Shown here: in pieces, positions 6,018-7,043 of the stretch | Numbering within the stretch: position 1 is the stretch's first letter | Layout: every line of letters begins with the position of its first letter | Assembly: GCA_035713725.1 (NCBI GenBank) | Contig: DASTMZ010000175.1 | Location: forward strand, 1 to 7,043 | Length of the DNA stretch: 7,043 bases | Source: DASQPR01 sp035713725 | GTDB taxonomy: Bacteria; Actinomycetota; Actinomycetes; Mycobacteriales; Micromonosporaceae | Direction: 5' to 3' | Position numbers and translations under genes: made by a program | Notes under the pieces: generated by a model | What the model was told of the DNA's origin: nothing | Seen by the model: only the letters and a program-made list of their open reading frames with translations | The model's database searches: none

Positions 6018-6998
6018 GTGGTCGTCCTGCTCCGCCGCCTGGGCTTCTACGTGGTGACCGCGGTCATCGCGATCACGCTGGACTTCTTCATCCCGCACAT
6101 GATCCCGGGCAACCCGGTCGAGGCGGTCATCAACTCCCACGCCGGGGCGATCCCGCCGCAGGCCGCCGAGAGCCTCTACGCGCAGTTCGGCATCAACGTG
6201 CACGAGGGCCTGTGGGGTCAATACCTGCGTTATTGGGACAACCTCCTGCACGGCAACCTGGGGCTGTCGATCTCGCAATACCCGGCGCAGGTCACCACCG
6301 TCATCCATAGCGCGATCTTCTGGACGATCCTGCTGGTCGGCGCCGCCACCGTGGTGAGCTTCGTGCTCGGTACGACGATCGGCACCGTCGTCGCGTGGCG
6401 CCGTGGATCGTGGTTGGAGAGCGTGCTGCCGGTCAGCACGTTCTTCCAGGCGATGCCGTATTTCTTCCTGGCCACCCTGCTGCTGCTGTTCTTCGCGCAG
6501 GACCTGCAGTGGTTCCCGAACCACGGCGGATACGAGTTCGAGAACACCACCATCGGCTTCAACGGCCCGTTCCTCGCCGACGCGCTGCATCACGCGATCC
6601 TGCCCGGCGTGACCATCATCGGTGCGTCGCTTGCGGGCTGGATCATCGGCATGCGCAACATGATGGTCACCGTCGCCGACGAGGACTATGTGCTGCTCGC
6701 CGAGGCCGAGGTGCTGCCGCCGCGCAAGGTCATCTGGTACGCGGCCCGCAACGCCATCCTGCCCTCCGTGTCGAGCTTCGCGTTGGCACTGAGCTTCGTC
6801 GTGACCGGTTCGCTGCTGACCGAGATCGTGTTCTCGTATCCGGGCATCGGCGACGTGCTCTACCAGGCGGTGCTCGGCGAGGACTACCCGCTGATCCAGG
6901 GCATCTTCCTCATCATCACGTTCGTCGTGCTCGCCGCGAACCTGCTGGCCGACGTCGTCTACGTGTTCCTCGACCCGCGCACCCGCCAGGAGGCATGA
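6018..6998 (+). CDS. DppB/OppB-type ABC transporter permease (326 aa)
   Basis: One of the two membrane permeases of a peptide/nickel/opine-class ABC importer. Seen: a first membrane segment at about residues 8-28 followed by PHMIPGNPVEA (26-36); the extracytoplasmic YLRYWDNLLHGNLGLSI (69-85); further hydrophobic segments near 98-122, 135-160, 193-212, 246-270 and 293-318, six in all; the ATPase-docking EAA loop (LLAEAEVLPPRKV, 226-238, with RNAILPS after it); and the hallmark LLTEIVFSYPGIGDVLYQAV (266-285). The usual glycine of the EAA loop is Val232. The GTG at 6018 follows a very strong GGGAGGGAGG. It is the first gene of its operon, with no solute-binding protein ahead of it, and lies behind two CebR/CelR-like operators. 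This favours an oligosaccharide substrate; Opp-type permeases for cellobiose and other glycans are known. Confidence 0.92.
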   Translation: MVVLLRRLGFYVVTAVIAITLDFFIPHMIPGNPVEAVINSHAGAIPPQAAESLYAQFGINVHEGLWGQYLRYWDNLLHGNLGLSISQYPAQVTTVIHSAIFWTILLVGAATVVSFVLGTTIGTVVAWRRGSWLESVLPVSTFFQAMPYFFLATLLLLFFAQDLQWFPNHGGYEFENTTIGFNGPFLADALHHAILPGVTIIGASLAGWIIGMRNMMVTVADEDYVLLAEAEVLPPRKVIWYAARNAILPSVSSFALALSFVVTGSLLTEIVFSYPGIGDVLYQAVLGEDYPLIQGIFLIITFVVLAANLLADVVYVFLDPRTRQEA

Positions 6999-7002
6999 GC
7001 CG

Positions 7003-7043
7003 ATGGTCACGACGGTCGTCGATCTCGCCAACGCCCCGGTCGA
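7003..7043 (+). CDS. 5' end of the next gene, probably the DppC/OppC-type permease (partial)
   Basis: The ATG at 7003 lies 4 bp after the DppB-type stop, with a perfect AGGAGG (6988-6993) 9 nt upstream, and opens MVTTVVDLANAPV before the window ends. In this transporter class the second permease normally follows the first, and a polar N-terminal tail precedes its first membrane segment. The 13 residues alone do not identify it. An ATG at 6995, overlapping the stop codon, is too close to the ribosome site. Confidence 0.6.
   Translation, partial: MVTTVVDLANAPV

Noticed and set aside
5727..7031. 434-codon open frame on the minus strand
   Set aside because: It is antisense to the permease and the oxidase 3' end, both with clear family motifs. 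The translation is low-complexity R/D/E/H-rich and matches no family: a high-GC shadow frame.

Overview
The window is GC-rich DNA with strong G/C bias at third codon positions, GTG as well as ATG starts, and long spurious open frames on both strands. The gene families (actinobacterial-type P450, GH15 trehalase/glucoamylase-like enzyme, MDR glucose dehydrogenase, D-amino acid oxidase, LacI-type operators of the CebR/CelR kind) point to a soil-type high-GC actinomycete. The genus cannot be fixed from this sequence alone. There is no rRNA, tRNA, CRISPR array, transposase or phage gene.

Layout. (1) 27-1690, plus strand: a very short cytochrome P450-like gene overlaps by 4 bp (ATGA) with an isocitrate lyase/PEP-mutase superfamily gene, so the two are probably translated together. 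A GC-rich hairpin fills the 27-bp gap to the next, convergent gene. (2) 4715-1718, minus strand: an NAD-type glucose 1-dehydrogenase is followed after 76 bp by a cytoplasmic GH15 glycosidase. If both are made together, the glycosidase would release glucose (from trehalose or a short alpha-glucan) and the dehydrogenase would oxidise it to gluconolactone. The 76-bp spacer carries AGCGAGC-type repeats and a hairpin that would hide the Shine-Dalgarno sequence and start codon of the glycosidase. (3) 4831-5868, plus strand: a D-amino acid oxidase family flavoenzyme, divergent from the dehydrogenase and probably leaderless. (4) 5869-7043, plus strand: a 149-bp control region with two LacI-family operators, each one mismatch from the CebR/CelR box TGGGAGCGCTCCCA, flanking a TTGACA promoter. 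It is followed by a DppB/OppB-type ABC permease and the first codons of the next gene, probably the DppC/OppC partner. The operators suggest that this 'peptide-type' transporter carries a plant-polymer oligosaccharide rather than a peptide.

No obviously exotic system is visible. The most promising points are the CebR/CelR-like control of an Opp-type transporter, the miniature P450 lacking both the ExxR arginine and the I-helix threonine and coupled to a PEP-mutase-fold enzyme, and the start-codon-sequestering hairpin in front of the GH15 gene.
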